Shown here: one piece after another, positions 34,801 through 59,297 of the stretch | Numbering within the stretch: position 1 is the first letter of the stretch | Layout: each line of letters starts with the position of its first letter | Notes under the pieces: model-generated | What the model was told of the DNA's origin: nothing | Databases searched by the model: none | What the model saw: the letters and a program-made list of their open reading frames with translations, nothing else | NCBI GenBank assembly: GCA_963931865.1 | Contig: OZ007511.1 | Location: forward strand, 921,836 to 985,835 | DNA length: 64,000 nt | Reading direction: 5' to 3' | Origin: Axinella damicornis | Lineage: Eukaryota; Porifera; Demospongiae; Axinellida; Axinellidae | Made by a program: the position numbers and the translations under genes

Positions 34801-37800
34801 GGCTGTGGGCGCCCACGTCCACCAAGAGGACGTCTGTGGTGCAGCGCCCGTGCGCAGAGCTGAAATGGAGGTAGCGAGAGGGCCTAGGGGGGATAGGGAA
34901 GCGGTTTTGACGGCATAAAAAGGCTAGAATCCCTGCAAGCACCAAATTGCCACTCCGAGTACTTTTTTGCCTGAGGGGAGAAACAACCAACCAACTAAAG
35001 TGGCATTGCGTCTGGCAATTTGGTAACTGTGGCCCCGTGCCCATTATGGACTGTGTGACCAAGCATTTACCGAGCGGTTACATAAAACACTAGTGAGCTT
35101 GAATGTACTATATGAAAGACCTCAGGTTTGGCTGCACCTAGAAAGCATTTTTCTCCAGGTGTATTCCAGGCTTCAAGTTAGCATTGTTTGTTTTCTGCCT
35201 AATCTGGCCCGTCTGGGGAAATTTCATCAAGAAAATTAGGTGCTACCGGAAGAGAATATTCTTCATTTGGAGTGGAACCACACTCCTGGTAGCCGGTGAA
35301 TCATGGCCCAGGTCTCTGCAGATGCTCTCAATGCTACCATATATGCTGACTATGACACCAGATGGTTACACTGGGCTACCAAAATGCATGTGTTTGGATT
35401 TGCAGGCACCAATCCTTGTGGCAGCAGCAATGGAGGGTGTCAGTACATTTGTCTACTGAGTGCGGAGGCTTCTGACGGGTACACCTGCGCATGCCCTGAT
35501 GATCTGATCCGGGATAGCAACGGCAGGGATTGCTCCAGTAAGCACATTGTGTCCATTTCCACAACACATGAATCATTTACCATTAAAATTTTATCAATGT
35601 TTTAGTAACTAACTGTATGTGTAAGTTAGGGCAGAGCAGTCAACTGAGGTAAGGCTGTCAACTATGCATTGGTAGTAGAGGGTAATGTTGGCATGTCAAC
35701 CAGGGAGGAAACAGCATGCATGTCTAGCACCATCATCATCAAAGTTGCTCCACGATTGCATGCTAGAAGTTAGCTATCACATCCTACTGCTTGAAGGAAT
35801 TTCCATTTTCATAGATCTAATTGCTCTTTGGTAATGGCAGGTGATTGTAGCTGTCCAACTCATCACTGTTGTTCAGATGTAGCCTCACTAACGTCTTCCC
35901 AGCCAGTTATGCTTGCTGCTAATGATCAAACTGCAGGTGGGAGGAAGGCCTTGTGGTTGAGGTGTGGTTGGGTTGTCTAGTCACCAACATAAACTGTGCA
36001 TGAAGGCCCAGTGGTTGAGGTTCAGATCTGCAGATTATAATGGTCAGACTTCCTGTGTGGTTGGGTTGTCTAGTCACCAACATAAACTGTGTATAGCGCA
36101 TGAAGGTCAATTTGCTGATGTAGAAAGTGATTTTGATTTCTTAATAAATAATTATTATTATTTCCCTGTCTGGATGCACCACAGGTCTTGTTTTCACTAT
36201 TGTGGCCTCAAGGTCACAAAGACGTGGGTATATAGGTCATGATCGTGATTGGATGTAATATGACTCGATTCACTGGCACTGGCTTGTATACCTTGCCTCA
36301 TACCCAGGCCTTCTCACCCCAGCATTTGTTCCTTGCAGTATGGCCTTCTCACCCCAGCATTTGTCACTTCCAATACTAGGTAAATGTCATCACATGGACA
36401 TCATGGTGGACGTGTGGAGTAGTGGCACATTTCTTCTGTATACACAGCTGTGGGGCAGGTTTCAGGACCTGAGAAACAGAAGACTGCCGATGTCAAACGC
36501 TTAGTCACTCAGAGGCCCGTGGCTGCGATTGGTGGCGCACTCACTTACTTGCTGTTTTACGGGATTGTGCCACTCCTCCACATGTCCACTCAAAGCATGT
36601 GACGAGTTTTACATTGCTACATTGCTAATGCAAGCGACAAACCCTGGGGAGAGAATGCCTGGAACAAACTTGGCTATTGTATACCAACCAGAACCAGTTG
36701 TAGTTGTTAAGTGGTTCAGTACTCAAGGTTGAAGTGGTATGCAGTTTGGTCAGTTCTAGGTCATCCAGAGGTTTCTCCCATGAATGGTCATAATTGTAAT
36801 TCAATCAGTTGAACCACTACAAAATGCATTCCTATAGCCATATAGCAACTCCTCTGTAGCTGGTACACATGTGTAGGTAGCTATCAGTTAGCCTCATTCC
36901 CAGGCTCCTCCATTTGTACAGTATATATATAAAGAGCTAATGAGGAGCCTGTGGAACAAGAACAAGGATTCAAACTGTTGAAACTGACAACTTGGCTAAA
37001 GCCAAATTTTCACAGTGCAAGCTTAGTTTCACTATACAGACCAGTGATCAGAAATCACAAGCGGGACATCATTGAAATGAGGCAGTTTAGGGCCTCTTGC
37101 TGATTAATTATCAATGTCCCTCATGTAGCACCTACCAGTGGCCAGCTCAGGCTTGTCCAGGGTAACTTCACCTCCTCCACTCTGACATCTGGTCGTCTGG
37201 AGATCTACCTCAATGGACAATGGGGGACAGTGTGTGATGACTCATGGGGACAAGATGAGTCAGATGTGGCCTGTCGGCAACTTGGACATACCAGTGCAAC
37301 AGGATTTGGGAGGAGCATTGATGAGGGGTTAGTATTAGGTTGGATAGCATACATCTTATGTGCTACACACACATGATCACGTCCTCCGAAACAACTACAG
37401 AATTAATGTTTGTGTTGCCTATCAGTGTAGGAACTGTTGTACTCTGATAAACTGGTAAGCTACTGTGATGTGACTGGTGACCATGTCTAAATTACTTTCA
37501 GTGTCACCTGCAGAGAAACTAGCTGTAGATATGGGATTGGAATGAGTGTATGAAAGTGGCCATTCTGCTTTTCTGCAAAAGTGTGCTAGAAATTCCCAGA
37601 CACTGTAACTTAACTGTTTGTGTTTTGTTGAATTCCTGAAAGCACAAGAACTGCAACCTCAGTTTTCTTGATTTCCAGATTTGCAGAAACAGCTAGCAAC
37701 TCCAGAGATGCCTTCTGGTAAGATTTCCTGATTTCTTGATTTGCAGAACAGCGACTCCAGACCACCGACTGATGCACAGTTTCACCGTTTTCTGCAATTT

Positions 37801-40800
37801 TTCCTACAGTGATCATTTATTATTAATTACTTAACATGCACAGCACTGACGTCATATTAATACCCCTCCCCTCCCGAGTCTGGTTCCCAAATGGTACAGC
37901 ATGGAGGTCTGGGACCAGACTGCTGTTGACCCCTGAGCTCAATCATAATTTCACACCACCTCAGGGCTCAGTTGGCCAAACCCTGCAGACTAATCTGGCC
38001 AGCTATAGCTCTGTATGCTATGGAAATGTACACAGTTGTGATTGTGCTCAGGGGTCAACAGCAGTCTGGTCCTAGACCTCCATGCTGTACCATTTGGGAA
38101 CCAGACTAGGGAGGGGAGGGGTATTAATATGACGTCAGTGCTGTGCATGTTAAGTAATTAATAATAAATGATCACTGTAGGAAAAATTGCATGAAACTGT
38201 GCATCAGTCGGTGGTCTGGAGTCGCTGTTCTGCAAATCAAGAAATCAGGAAATCTTACCAGAAGGCATCTCTGGAGTTGCTGTTTCTGCAAATCTGGAAA
38301 TCAAGAAAACTAGAGAAGCCTTACCACAAGGCATCACTGAGGTTGCAGTTCTTGTGCTTTCAGGAATTCAACAAAACACAAACAGTTAAGTTACAGTGTC
38401 TGGGAATTTCTAGCACACTTTTGCAGAAAAGCAGAATGGCCACTTTCATACACTCATTGATTGGACGGGCACCGTCGTCGTCAAAGTTGCTCCGTGATTG
38501 CACCATCCGCACGCTGTTCGAGTCGGTCGTGGGACCACTTCAACTTCTGAGTATTATGTTATTCCTGCGTAGACCACACCTACGGGCACTCCTCTACGCA
38601 GGAGAATCGCTGAATAAGCCAAATACGAAACTTCAAATGGACTCGTGAGCGTACGGACGGTGTGGATACGGAGAAGCTCTGATGCATGGTTACGGTGCCC
38701 GCCTAGTCCGTATCTCCTGGTGGTTTCTCCTGTGATTGCTATCATAGTTGTGCTGGTTACTTGGTATCACTTTTTTCTACTTGCAGGTTTGCGGTAGGCA
38801 GAGGACGAATTTGGTTGGATGACGTGAGCTGCAGCAGCAGCAGTTCCAGTATCCTCTCATGCTCCCACAGGTCCATTGGAGTTCATAACTGCAACCACAA
38901 CGAAGATATTGCTCTACACTGCCGTGAGTATAATTATGTAGATACACAGACCTTAGTGGCAGTCTCAGCTGAAAGTGTACAGAAAAGTTTGGTCGTGGAC
39001 ATAAGTTGTCTTCACCTCCACCTTTTGTGATGTGGGCCGCAATTACTAGTCACGCCCATATATAGGGTTTCCATGGTAACATACATATAGCTTTGGGTTT
39101 CTGTTATACAGGTATGATCATACTTCTTCTGATTCCTTGTAATTTACCAAATATTGATGAGAGTGTATCTGTATGTCTACAAAGTATATCAATACATTAA
39201 GATTTTACGTGTCTGTGTGTCTGTGAGTGACGGAAGTGGGATGTTCGTGGGGCGGGACTAGACTATAGTGACGCGCGACCTTCGTACTTTAATTTATTTA
39301 CTGAACCTCGAACTCCGCGAAGACTGTTCGAGAACAGGGATCCAGCTAGCTGGGGCTGCAAGCGGATGCGGGGAGCAGCAGTCGAAGCAGATGCAATCGG
39401 GGAGCAGCAGCCGAAGTGGACGCGATCGGGAGCATCAGCTGAAGCGGACGCAAGTGGCGAGCATGCAGCAGCAGCTGAAGTGGGCGCAATCGGGGAGCAG
39501 CAGCTGTCCGGCGCCGGATTACTCACGGTAGGCGAACGAGGGGGAAGTAGCTGAGCGAGCGAAGCGAGCGAAGCTACTTGTAATTATATATGCCTGACCG
39601 GTACCTTAGTTGAGTGTATGGTATATGGCACGTGGAGGCATGCAAACACTCTGATCTGCAGGGGTCAACCACAAGAGAATTGGTTGCGATTGGGATAGAG
39701 AGCCCTAGATACACTCTGATCTGCAGGGGTCAACCACAAGAGAATTGGTTGCAATAGGGATAGAGAGCCCTAGATACACTCTGATCTGCAGGGTCAACCA
39801 CAAGAGAATTGGTTGCAATAGGGATAGAGAGCCCTAGGTACACTCTGATCTGCAGTTGTCAACCACAAGAGAATTGGTTGCAATCGAGCAATAGGGATAG
39901 AGATCTCTAGGTCAGGCAACCAAATGAATCCTAAGTGATAGTAATGCTGGTTGGATAACTACTGCAAGTGCCTGGTAAGCTATGTGCTACTTATGGTGTG
40001 ACAAGGTTTTGAAGATTGTGTTATAAATCTCAGGGATATGTGTCGACAAGGTTATCACTGTAAATATGTTGTTGCATATTTGCATCTGAAGTAAGAGTAA
40101 AAGTAGGGGGGAGAGTGCCAAACAACGACTGACTGGCTTGCTGAGATTGACTACTAGGTCAATAGTGCATAGTAGGTAGGAGTAGTCAGAATCTGCCAAA
40201 GTTCGTGCGATAATCACAACTTGAGGTAGGTCTTCCTCAAGTCCTACCTAGGTCGAAACCATGTGATTAAAATTATTGCACCTTGGTCACGAACTTTTGA
40301 CTGATGATGCAATAATTTTAATCACACAACATTTCAACTTGGGTAGGTCTTCCTCAAGGGACACTATAAACAGTGAACCCGAGGACCCGGGGATCCCCGA
40401 CCAGGGACCCGAGGACCCGAGGACCCAAGGACCTGGGGACCCAGGACCGGGGACCAAGGATCTTCATGCAGCTGTTACAGGAGATGGAAGTGCAACTACA
40501 AGCCAAAACTCATAGTTATATCATTGCCTGGAGTTTGCAAGTCAGCTTGGCACATATCGGAAGATATTCATGTACCTTGTTCTCCGCCCCCTCCGTTTGC
40601 TAACTCGGACTCTCACACACTACACAAGGCTACAAAAAATGCTTGACCTTCGTCTGTATCTATAGCACTGCACTTAGAACTTTAATAACCATATTAATCT
40701 GTGCAGAGCTGACTTGCATACTCAGAACCATGCATGCGTTTGGGCGTTTCAGATTGCTTGTAGTTGCATTTCTATCTCTCGTAACAGCTGAAGATCCTTG

Positions 40801-41987
40801 AGTCGCTGGGTTCTCAGGTCCCGGTCCTGGGTCCCTGGGTCCCCGGTCCCTGGTCCCTGGGTCCCCGGTCCCGGGTCTCTGGGTCCCCGGGTCCCTGGGT
40901 CCCCGGGTTCACTGTATATAATGTCCCCTTCCTCAAGAAAGGGTGCCGTCACGGTGCGTTAGTCCTGTCTCCATTCCGTGTGTGTTGGTCTCGTCTCTAG
41001 ACCATGAAATCGACACGATTCGAAACCAAGACTCGTGAGCAGTCTCTGGTCTATCCTGGCCTTATGGACGTGGCTTTGGCTGGTGGATGCGTGATGCCTC
41101 AAGGTGGAAACTTTGGATGTAGCTAGCTACGCGCTCGTAAGTCAGAATCCCAGCAACGCCATTTTTCCTCCTCAAAAACTGGTACGGCCATGGCCGTACC
41201 GGGGCGCCGGCCCTGATTACCCTTCCCAGAGATTTATAAAGCAGCTCTCTCTCTCCCACAAAGTTAATGTACACAACGTACACACACTCACCTGCACACA
41301 GAAACAACATCAGGTCTTTCAACTGGTGCGATTGCTGGCATCTCCGTTGCGTTCGTTTTACTGGCCGTACTGGTCATCTCCTGCCTAGTGGGATGCTGCT
41401 ACTACTGCTACTGCAGGCGCAACATTTCAAAAGCCATCACACCTCGGCCTGCACGCCAGCCCCCTGCTGTCCAACAGCAGCATCAACAGCAACAACAGCA
41501 AATACAGCAACAACAACAACAACAACAACAACAGCAGCAGCAGCAGCAGCAGCAATACACTGGTAATCAACCCTCAGCTCCCCCTGCAGGCTATCCCTCT
41601 CAGCCCCCTCCCATTCCAGGTATATAGTCTGGTGAAGCTACTTGTATTGTTGGCACTTGAATAGTAATTAGTTGTTGGGCAAAGGGTCTAGTGCTCTACA
41701 AGGAGTAAATCACTCTTGGTCGGTTACTATACTTTTGTGATTTGGTTAGTACCTTAATGAGTTACCTGAAGCTGTGCTTCTCCCCAGGCTATGCAGGAGC
41801 ACCTCCGTATCAGCAAGGGTATGGGATCGGAGACATCAGCCCATACCCACAGCAACCTCCCCCTCCTGCAAAGCAAGGAATTGACCCCTACCCCCAGCAA
41901 CCCCCTCCATCATGGTCAAATGAGCCTCCTGCTTACCCAGCTACAGAATACCCCACGGGAGGTCCCGGATATCCCCTCACTCCCTAA
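28354..41987 (+). CDS. YWTD propeller-EGF-SRCR single-pass receptor with PPxY tail (receptor 2)
   Basis: Eleven exons: 28354-28429 (signal peptide), 28751-28906 (linker ending LRKRQTSSG), 29316-29442, 31041-31147, 32005-32164, 33356-33771 (propeller; [28 protein letters not shown]), 35406-35537 (EGF), 37129-37327 and 38787-38923 (SRCR halves), 41302-41619 (transmembrane helix, GCCYYCYC cluster, polyQ), 41788-41987 (Pro/Tyr tail). Phases agree; the sum is 2028 nt, about 675 aa. Several exon lengths (107, 160, 132, 199) equal those of receptor 1. The KRQT site may be cut by a proprotein convertase. The tail contains PPAY, a WW-domain ligand motif. The stop TAA at 41985-41987 stands where receptor 3 has a Tyr codon; the next 13 codons stay open to a TAG at 42027, so the C-terminus is 14 residues shorter. 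Confidence 0.9.
30181..30283. repeat. Palindromic GTACCCTAGGGTAC tandem repeat
   Basis: Repeated ACATCCATGTACCCTAGGGT units, each self-complementary, lie in an intron of receptor 2. A second set of hairpins follows at about 30330-30465 (TTTTATGTATTCC against GGAATACATAAAA). Confidence 0.85.
30472..30822. mobile_element. MITE of 351 bp with long inverted ends
   Basis: Terminal inverted repeats of about 65 bp start CAAGAGTGTATAATAATAAG. The heptamer CTATTAC flanks both sides (30465-30471 and 30823-30829). The right end carries a small extra duplication of TACACTCTTGCTAA. It lies in an intron of receptor 2 and has no ORF. Confidence 0.85.
31207..31412. repeat. (CA)n and (GT)n microsatellites
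   Basis: A (CA)n run at about 31207-31243 and two (GT)n runs at about 31298-31411 lie in the receptor 2 intron before the exon at 32005; another (GT)n is at 31783-31821. The inverted CA and GT runs could pair. Confidence 0.9.
32534..33142. mobile_element. TTAA-flanked (piggyBac-like) MITE
   Basis: TTAA occurs at both edges (32530-32533 and 33143-33146), with termini CCCTTTAAGCC and TTAAAGGG. TTAA duplication and CCY...GGG ends are hallmarks of piggyBac-type transposition. There is no transposase ORF. It contains a 19-base G run at 32722-32740 and lies in an intron of receptor 2. Confidence 0.75.
33772..35405. other. Receptor 2 intron 6, no recognised gene
   Basis: It begins with a 50-bp duplicate of the preceding exon end (33783-33822) and holds small tandem AACCATAAATGGTCAC units at 34415-34470. 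A short ORF near 34674 ([17 protein letters not shown]) is unrecognised and could be a transposon fragment. Confidence 0.5.
35962..36092. repeat. Direct duplication of about 93 bp period
   Basis: GGTTGGGTTGTCTAGTCACC plus flanking sequence occurs twice (35962 and 36055). The rest of the receptor 2 intron between 35538 and 37128 shows only a short TAGCCTCATTCCCAGG foldback at about 36891-36960. Confidence 0.75.
37541..38458. mobile_element. 918-bp foldback element with 6-bp target duplication
   Basis: Two arms of about 400 bp, beginning AATGAGTGTATGAAAGTGGC and ending with its exact complement, flank a loop of roughly 90 bp near 37950-38030. The hexamer GATTGG sits at both edges (37535-37540 and 38459-38464). 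The element splits no exon: it lies between the two SRCR-half exons of receptor 2. There is no transposase ORF. The transcript would form a very long RNA hairpin. Confidence 0.92.
39186..39582. repeat. Minisatellite-bearing dispersed repeat, copy 2 (inverted)
   Basis: The reverse complement of the 19815-20223 layout: GGGATGTTCGTGGGGCGGGA module, tandem GAAGCGGACGCAATCGGGGA-type units, then the CTGAGCGAGCGAAGCGAGCG hairpin. It lies in the last long intron of receptor 2. Confidence 0.85.
39646..39905. repeat. 65-bp tandem repeat, four copies
   Basis: Units start ACACTCTGATCTGCAGGGGT and contain CAACCACAAGAGAATTGGTT. Copies start at 39646, 39711, 39776 and 39840. Confidence 0.9.
40345..40945. 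repeat. Foldback with GGACCC minisatellite arms
   Basis: Tandem GACCCGGGGA-type units at 40375-40455 and their complement GGTCCCTGGGTCC at 40810-40915 face each other. The flanking AAGGATCTTC...TGTTACAGGAG...TGCAACTACA is mirrored at about 40755-40800. The arrangement is that of an inverted-repeat element whose arms are minisatellites. Confidence 0.8.
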
Positions 41988-43430
41988 CCTCCTTCTGGCT
42001 CCCAGCCATACGCTGATCCCAACTACTAGCCCTAACTTGGTCTGCAGTGAAGGTGGTTAGTAGCTAGTGTTGTGGATTGTGACGTTGAATAATTTGATTA
42101 ATTTTGTTTAGCTACATTTGCGACTGCCATGCTGTTCGTGCTGTTGATGATATCATTTGCTAGTACTACATGGTCTGACAAGTTGTACGTATGTCTATGA
42201 CTGTAATATGATATTCCAACATCTGTCCTGCTGAGCACATTTTGTATACATGTAGCTAGCTAACACAGTGTGTGTCTGCCTACCTATAGAGTACCCTATT
42301 GACTCAGTTTCTGTGTTGTGGTAACTTGTGTGTACTTTGATATGAATCACCTTGCATGCAGCTGCACTTGTGAATTGCTAGAATCCCTTACGATAATAAT
42401 TGGGGCGAGCGTGAGCGAGCCCCACACTAGCGTGACTTCATTGCGCAGAGCGTGTGTATCTATGCTTGCTTGGATCTTGCAAATACCGTAAATTTTAAAT
42501 CAGCGAATTTCCCTTGCACGTGCACAATAATATTCAAATTCAACAACGAGCTTCTATATACGCACCTCGATACGCCGGATGCAAGGAATTCACGGTGAAC
42601 CTTCAACCGTCTAGCTACCTGTTCGACGGACGATAGCGACAACAAAGACGGAGAGACCATGCACTCGTGGACATTGGCTAGAGCACCATGAACACTCTGC
42701 CTCCTCGGTGGCGACACTCAGGACAAAGGCAGACACTGCGGCTCAGACGGTCGTGGACCGTACCGTGGCGCCATGGCCAGTGATGTTGGTGCTAGACTGC
42801 TTCAGCTACAAACGCTAACCTGACTCACAGTTGCTGTGATGTACACGAGTGTATGTTTAGTGCCATAATTTCTGTGGCCTATGCTCATAATTTGCCCTGT
42901 CACACTGTGCAGTCGTGAATGCAACTGCTCCATGCATGTCCTGCGGCACGCGCATGCACTTCACTCAGGCTCGCCCCCCAATGTCCTGCATTCCCCTAGT
43001 TGTAGCTCTGATATAGCTGCTTGGCTTAACCCTTATAGACTGTGTGTGTCACATGTGCCATGACATACGGTGAAAATGATTTCCACAGAATTACCTATGA
43101 AATTTAATGGGCAATGCATGAGTAAATTTAAAGGATTTTACACCCTTGAAACTATTTTTTCTTGGTCTTTGAAGCTATTGGGTCCTTTTCAGGAACTCTG
43201 CAGCGAAAGGGTTATTAACTTGTTTACCTAGCTATATCGGCATGCATGCCTGAAATTGCAAGTGGAGACCTACATGAGCTGAACTGAACTGTGTACTTCC
43301 TGCGAACTTCCACTATAAAATTATTGCATAGGTGCACTCAGTGCATTTGTGATAAGCATTAGTACGTCGTAGAGAAGGAGCAAACTGCCGATCATCTGGT
43401 TATATATCTGCTGTGTGCGAAACTGCTGAA
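41988..43430. other. Spacer between receptor 2 and receptor 3
   Basis: It holds the untranslated remnant of the receptor 2 tail (to 42029), a small hairpin GGGGCGAGCGTGAGCGAGCCCC at 42401-42423 and a possible small TTAA-type element at about 43026-43215 (TTAACCCTTATAG to GAAAGGGTTATTAA). TATAAAA at 43314-43320, 111 bp before the receptor 3 ATG, could be a TATA box. No other gene is seen. Confidence 0.5.
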
Positions 43431-56946
<13,516 letters not shown>

Positions 56947-58330
56947 CCCTAACAGTGAAGGTGGTTAGTAGCTAGTGTTGTAGAATGTAGACTTTGACAA
57001 CTGTTACAAGACTTATCTGTTTTTAGCTGCATTTGCAACTGCCCTGCTGTTAGATCATTAATATTGTTAATTTGTATCACTACATTAGTTGCATAGGTTG
57101 CAATTGCTACCGTGATTTTATTTTGTAAATTGAAGGGCAAGTCAAAGTGAGGGTAGTATAGTGTGTGACTGATGTATATTATTGGGATGTATTCCCATAT
57201 GGTTGAAGCGCAGGTCAGGCAGTGAGAATGAATTTATTGTTGTTATGAACTGAAGTAACGTTTCAGAGCTCCATGCAAGTTGATGTAACCGTTAGCCCTA
57301 GCCCTCACTGAACTGGAATTTGTCAAATGTCCTATAGCTACTAACTTCCAGGAACTGCAGGTCCTATAGTTGGCAGGAACTGCAGGTCCTATGAATATCA
57401 CACACACCATCACATAAATAAATAGGAAGCACCGTGACATCACCGAGATGGCAGGAACTGCATTACAATCAAATGTTACAACGATAATTCATTTGTTATT
57501 CTAGTCTATCATTTCAGCTCATTAATTTCTGTTTAAAAATCAAGGTAACAGTGGAGGCCACTGTCTCATAGATACTGTACCAATAGCCACTACGGACAGC
57601 TTTCACCTGCGGGACTTAAACTACTAACAGGTCTGCTTCCTAATTATTGGTGAGGTAATTCTAACTTGTTTTGTGACCCCAAATTCTAAGCCGCCACAGT
57701 CAACAAAGATTTCTTGTCCCAACGCCAATCCAGTCAAAATAGGGAAATATTTATGACAATTAGTAGCCTAGCTGTGTGGTGCTGGTGCAAAGCAGCTACT
57801 CGTAGGGTTTCTAATGCATGCTTGCAAGTGCTCAGTGCTGCATGAGGGACACCCAGTGGACAACCACATCCTCATCAAACATAAATATCCCAATAGGATT
57901 TATGGAAGGTCATCCTTTATTGCCACCATTGGCAAATAATGATCAGAGTACACACGTACAGTGGTGGCAACCATGTTTATAGCTACCAGCCCCCAAGCAT
58001 ATAAGTAACGTTGTTCTGCACAGTTTACTAGATGTACTTACTGCTTTGATACTGTGTGGCTATCGCATGCAAAGTTGCACCGGTACTAGCTGCCTTTGTA
58101 ACTTAAGGACGCAATGGGGAGCTCTCACGCCGGCTTACGTTCATTACTCTGACTCATCGACGTACAGCCTTAACTTACTGTGGCGTGGCGAAGCATGTAC
58201 ACTGAGTGCACCCGATCTATATCACCCGAGGGATCGACCTTGGGGGCGTCACTAAGTCTATAGTCCGCCCACCTAAGAAGAAGTTCAATATTGGGACTTC
58301 CTGCTAATGCACAGTGCCGACCCACCCCCG
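56947..58330. other. Spacer downstream of receptor 3
   Basis: A short duplication (AGGAACTGCAGGTCCTAT) occurs near 57350-57390. No coding exon, RNA gene or dispersed repeat is recognised. Confidence 0.45.
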
Positions 58331-58332
58331 CG

Positions 58333-59243
58333 GGGGATTGCTAAAGTTCGAGTTCGAGTTCGAGTTCGAGTTCGAGTTCGAGTTCGAGTTCGAGTTCGAG
58401 TTCGAGTTCGAGTTCGAGTTCGAGTTCGAGTTCGAGTTCGATGTTGGTTCCGCGTACCGTTCCAGGCCAAGATGGCCGTGTACGTCCGAGCAGAACTTGC
58501 CAAATCATGAGAACGGATTACAGCATGCTCTGGAGGAGGCGTGAACCTCTGTCGTGTGTGCTAATACCGATGAGCTGTCCGTTACTGTTGGAGGTGCGAC
58601 GAACCCAGGGTGGCTACGTCAGACAAATATAGCTAGCTACCCTAGTATGTATGTAGAGTCTATCTATTGGCAGACAGTTCCAGGTGGAAGATAATGACTG
58701 TCACCTTTATGCTGCTGTCGTTTGAGTGTGCAACGTATAGGAACAGCCCAGCTACTCAGAGGTAAAGTGATTTGTCAGACATTGCACGTTCTCAAGTAAT
58801 TTTGTTTCAGATAGTACATGACGATGATCATGACACCATGTTCCTTACCTTCAGGAGCCTGTAGACTCGACAAGAATCTTGCAGTGACCATAGCGGAAAA
58901 TTGTATGTATTGAAGTTGGACTCTAATGTTAGGTTTCTCCTTCCAAACTATATTGTACACTCCATTGTTGTCAATGAGTTATTTCCAACTGGGGTCTAAG
59001 TGCATGTCTTATGCTAGTTTATCGTCGTACGTACTGCGACGATAAGCTGGGCGGGGCCTGGGAACGAGGCTAACATTATGCAGGAGAAAATCCTAGCGCT
59101 GTAGGGGCGGTACCGGTATACGCGCGCGAGTTTGTGTACTGCGCGCACGCGAGTTTGTGTACTGCGCGCGCGCGACCGTCAACTCGAACTCGAACTCGAA
59201 CTCGAACTCGAACTCGAACTCGAACTCGAACTTTAGTAATACC
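58333..59243. repeat. Inverted hexamer arrays (GTTCGA)n ... (TCGAAC)n
   Basis: A pure run of about 16 GTTCGA hexamers (58346-58441) faces a complementary run of about 8-9 hexamers (59181-59232). Matching non-repeat ends lie outside both: GGGATTGCTAAAG on the left and CTTTAGTAATACCC on the right. This suggests a mobile element whose terminal repeats consist of a hexamer minisatellite. The right array ends 65 bp before the ATG of the SRCR-LDLa gene. Confidence 0.8.
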
Positions 59244-59297
59244 CAGTGCGGCGTAGTGATACCAGTGCATTGGTATACGTAGGATATTGAACACTGA

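Noticed and set aside
34646..34918. ORFs in receptor 2 intron 6
   Set aside because: Overlapping open frames with no recognisable domain; kept only as a note in the intron entry.
35303..35405. In-frame ATG extension upstream of the receptor 2 EGF exon
   Set aside because: The paralogues have no coding here and a good acceptor precedes 35406; the open frame is probably chance.
58285..58544. ORFs of Thr-Arg, Val-Arg or Glu-Phe repeats on both strands
   Set aside because: All six frames of a GTTCGA hexamer array stay open; there is no evidence for a gene.
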